Below the pieces are notes generated by a model. That model was not told the origin of the DNA. It made no database searches and worked only from the letters and a program-made list of their open reading frames with translations. From Streptomyces lilacinus (lineage in GTDB: Bacteria > Actinomycetota > Actinomycetes > Streptomycetales > Streptomycetaceae): a DNA stretch of 6,830 bases. The translations under genes and the position numbers were made by a program. Positions 6,518 to 6,830 of the stretch are shown piece by piece. How positions within the stretch are numbered: the stretch's first letter is position 1; the number at the start of each line of letters is the position of its first letter. The stretch is from contig KL569385.1 of the NCBI GenBank assembly GCA_000715685.1, positions 27,019 to 33,848 on the forward strand, read 5' to 3'.

Positions 6518-6549
6518 CCGTGCGGCACGGCGCGGCGCCACGCATGCGT
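6518..6549. promoter_or_regulatory. Three abutting palindromes in the divergent intergenic region (candidate operators)
   Basis: CCGTGC-G-GCACGG (6518-6530), GGCGC-G-GCGCC (6529-6539) and ACGCATGCGT (6540-6549) are each perfect inverted repeats, and together they cover 32 bp without a gap. They lie just upstream of the PHP ribosome site and about 130 bp before the flavoprotein start. A degraded second copy of the first (CGTGCGGTACGG) lies at 6558-6569. The arrangement suits dimeric regulator binding on the PHP-ligase promoter, or leader RNA structure. High GC raises the chance background, and no known operator consensus was recognised. Confidence 0.45.
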
Positions 6550-6580
6550 TCGGGCGGCGTGCGGTACGGGCAGATCATCC

Positions 6581-6659
6581 CTCGAGCCGCGGGAGACCGC
6601 AGCGGACCGCGAGAGACCGCAAGAAGCCGCGGAAGACTGCAGAAGCCGCGGGCGACCGC
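6581..6659. repeat. Eight-unit repeat of about 10 bp (GAGACCGC-like) upstream of the flavoprotein gene
   Basis: Units ending in CCGC (CTGC once) finish at 6590, 6600, 6610, 6620, 6630, 6640, 6649 and 6659, so the period is 10 with one 9-bp step. Typical units are GGGAGACCGC and GAGAGACCGC, alternating in part with AAGAAGCCGC. A higher-order pair is visible: bases 6584-6602 and 6643-6661 agree at 17 of 19 positions. CCGCGG palindromes occur at 6587-6592, 6627-6632 and 6646-6651. The array ends directly before the purine-rich ribosome site of the next gene, so it would be in its promoter or 5' leader. A period of 10 is not a multiple of 3, which argues against a protein repeat. Confidence 0.7.
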
Positions 6660-6666
6660 AGAGGAG

Positions 6667-6672
6667 AAGGAG
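6667..6672 (+). promoter_or_regulatory. Ribosome binding site of the flavoprotein gene
   Basis: AAGGAG within a purine-rich stretch (6660-6672) lies 6 bases before the ATG at 6679. It supports this start over an in-frame GTG at 6559, which would translate through the decamer repeat. Confidence 0.8.
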
Positions 6673-6678
6673 CCGGAG

Positions 6679-6830
6679 ATGAGCGAAGCGCACCACGGCG
6701 GCCCCGCCCCCGAGCGCCGGCGGGCGGTGGTCCTCGGCGGCGGGATGGCCGGCATGCTGGCCGCGTCCGTCCTCGCCGACCACGTCGAGGAGGTGGTGGT
6801 CGTCGAGCGGGACCGGCTGCCGGCGGAGCC
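6679..6830 (+). CDS. FAD-dependent oxidoreductase, N-terminal fragment (3' partial)
   Basis: Only the first 50 codons are in the window. After about 14 polar residues the sequence enters AVVLGGGMAGMLAASVL (15-31), a Rossmann dinucleotide-binding motif of the GxGxxG type, and then VVVVERDRLP, where the acidic residue after the second beta strand would bind the FAD ribose. This pattern is typical of the GR2-type flavoprotein monooxygenase and geranylgeranyl-reductase-like family common in actinomycetes, often in secondary or lipid metabolism. The substrate cannot be judged from the fragment. The gene is divergent from the PHP-ligase operon and shares a 182-bp intergenic region with it, so shared regulation is possible but not shown. 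It is probably unrelated to DNA repair. Confidence 0.85.
   Translation, partial: MSEAHHGGPAPERRRAVVLGGGMAGMLAASVLADHVEEVVVVERDRLPAE

Noticed and set aside
6559..6678. An earlier in-frame GTG start (6559) for the flavoprotein gene
   Set aside because: The frame is open back to there, but it would add 40 residues translated from the decamer repeat. The ATG at 6679 has a well-placed AAGGAG and puts the FAD motif at the usual distance from the N-terminus.
5609..6682. A 357-codon plus-strand frame opposite the PHP gene
   Set aside because: It has no recognisable domain, its composition is that of an antisense shadow, and the opposite strand encodes an intact PHP domain with all metal ligands.
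5487..6755. Upstream extension of the ligase frame to 743 residues
   Set aside because: The extra part lies in another frame of the PHP gene and is Gly/Ala/Arg/Pro-rich noise. The ligase begins at the GTG overlapping the PHP stop, close to its PMLAT block.

Overview
The window is very GC-rich DNA with strong G/C bias at third codon positions, Shine-Dalgarno-type ribosome sites, a GTG start and actinobacterial protein families. It fits the chromosome of Streptomyces or a close relative; I cannot name the species. It is coding almost throughout, with no RNA gene, CRISPR array, insertion sequence or phage gene that I can see.

Layout, left to right. (1) The 3' part of a large STAND-type ATPase of the LuxR/LAL regulator class (+, bases 1-2476) enters from the left edge. 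It stops where the family's C-terminal LuxR helix-turn-helix should begin. (2) An 87-bp convergent gap holds four degenerate 13-bp repeats. (3) A Ku DNA-end-binding protein with a long Lys/Ser/Thr/Ala repeat tail (-, 2564-3565) is divergent from (4) a stand-alone LigD-type primase/polymerase (+, 3598-4503), with only 32 bp between the two start codons. (5) An ATP-dependent DNA ligase of the LigD ligase-domain type (-, 4524-5486) converges on the polymerase. Its GTG start overlaps by 4 bases the stop codon of (6) a HhH-PHP phosphoesterase that resembles PolX without its polymerase palm (-, 5483-6496). (7) A 182-bp intergenic region carries a run of three abutting palindromes and an eight-unit repeat of about 10 bp. 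(8) A FAD-dependent oxidoreductase (+, 6679 onward) runs off the right edge.

Genes 3 to 6 form a compact non-homologous end-joining (NHEJ) island. Ku would hold broken DNA ends, the polymerase would fill or extend them, and the ligase would seal the nick. The PHP protein would presumably trim or clean 3' ends. LigD in mycobacteria and pseudomonads is one polypeptide with polymerase, phosphoesterase and ligase domains. Here polymerase and ligase are separate genes, no canonical LigD phosphoesterase domain is present, and a PHP phosphoesterase is translationally coupled to the ligase. That substitution is the most interesting hypothesis in the window. Next come the missing DNA-binding domain of the regulator and the structured region in front of the flavoprotein gene.
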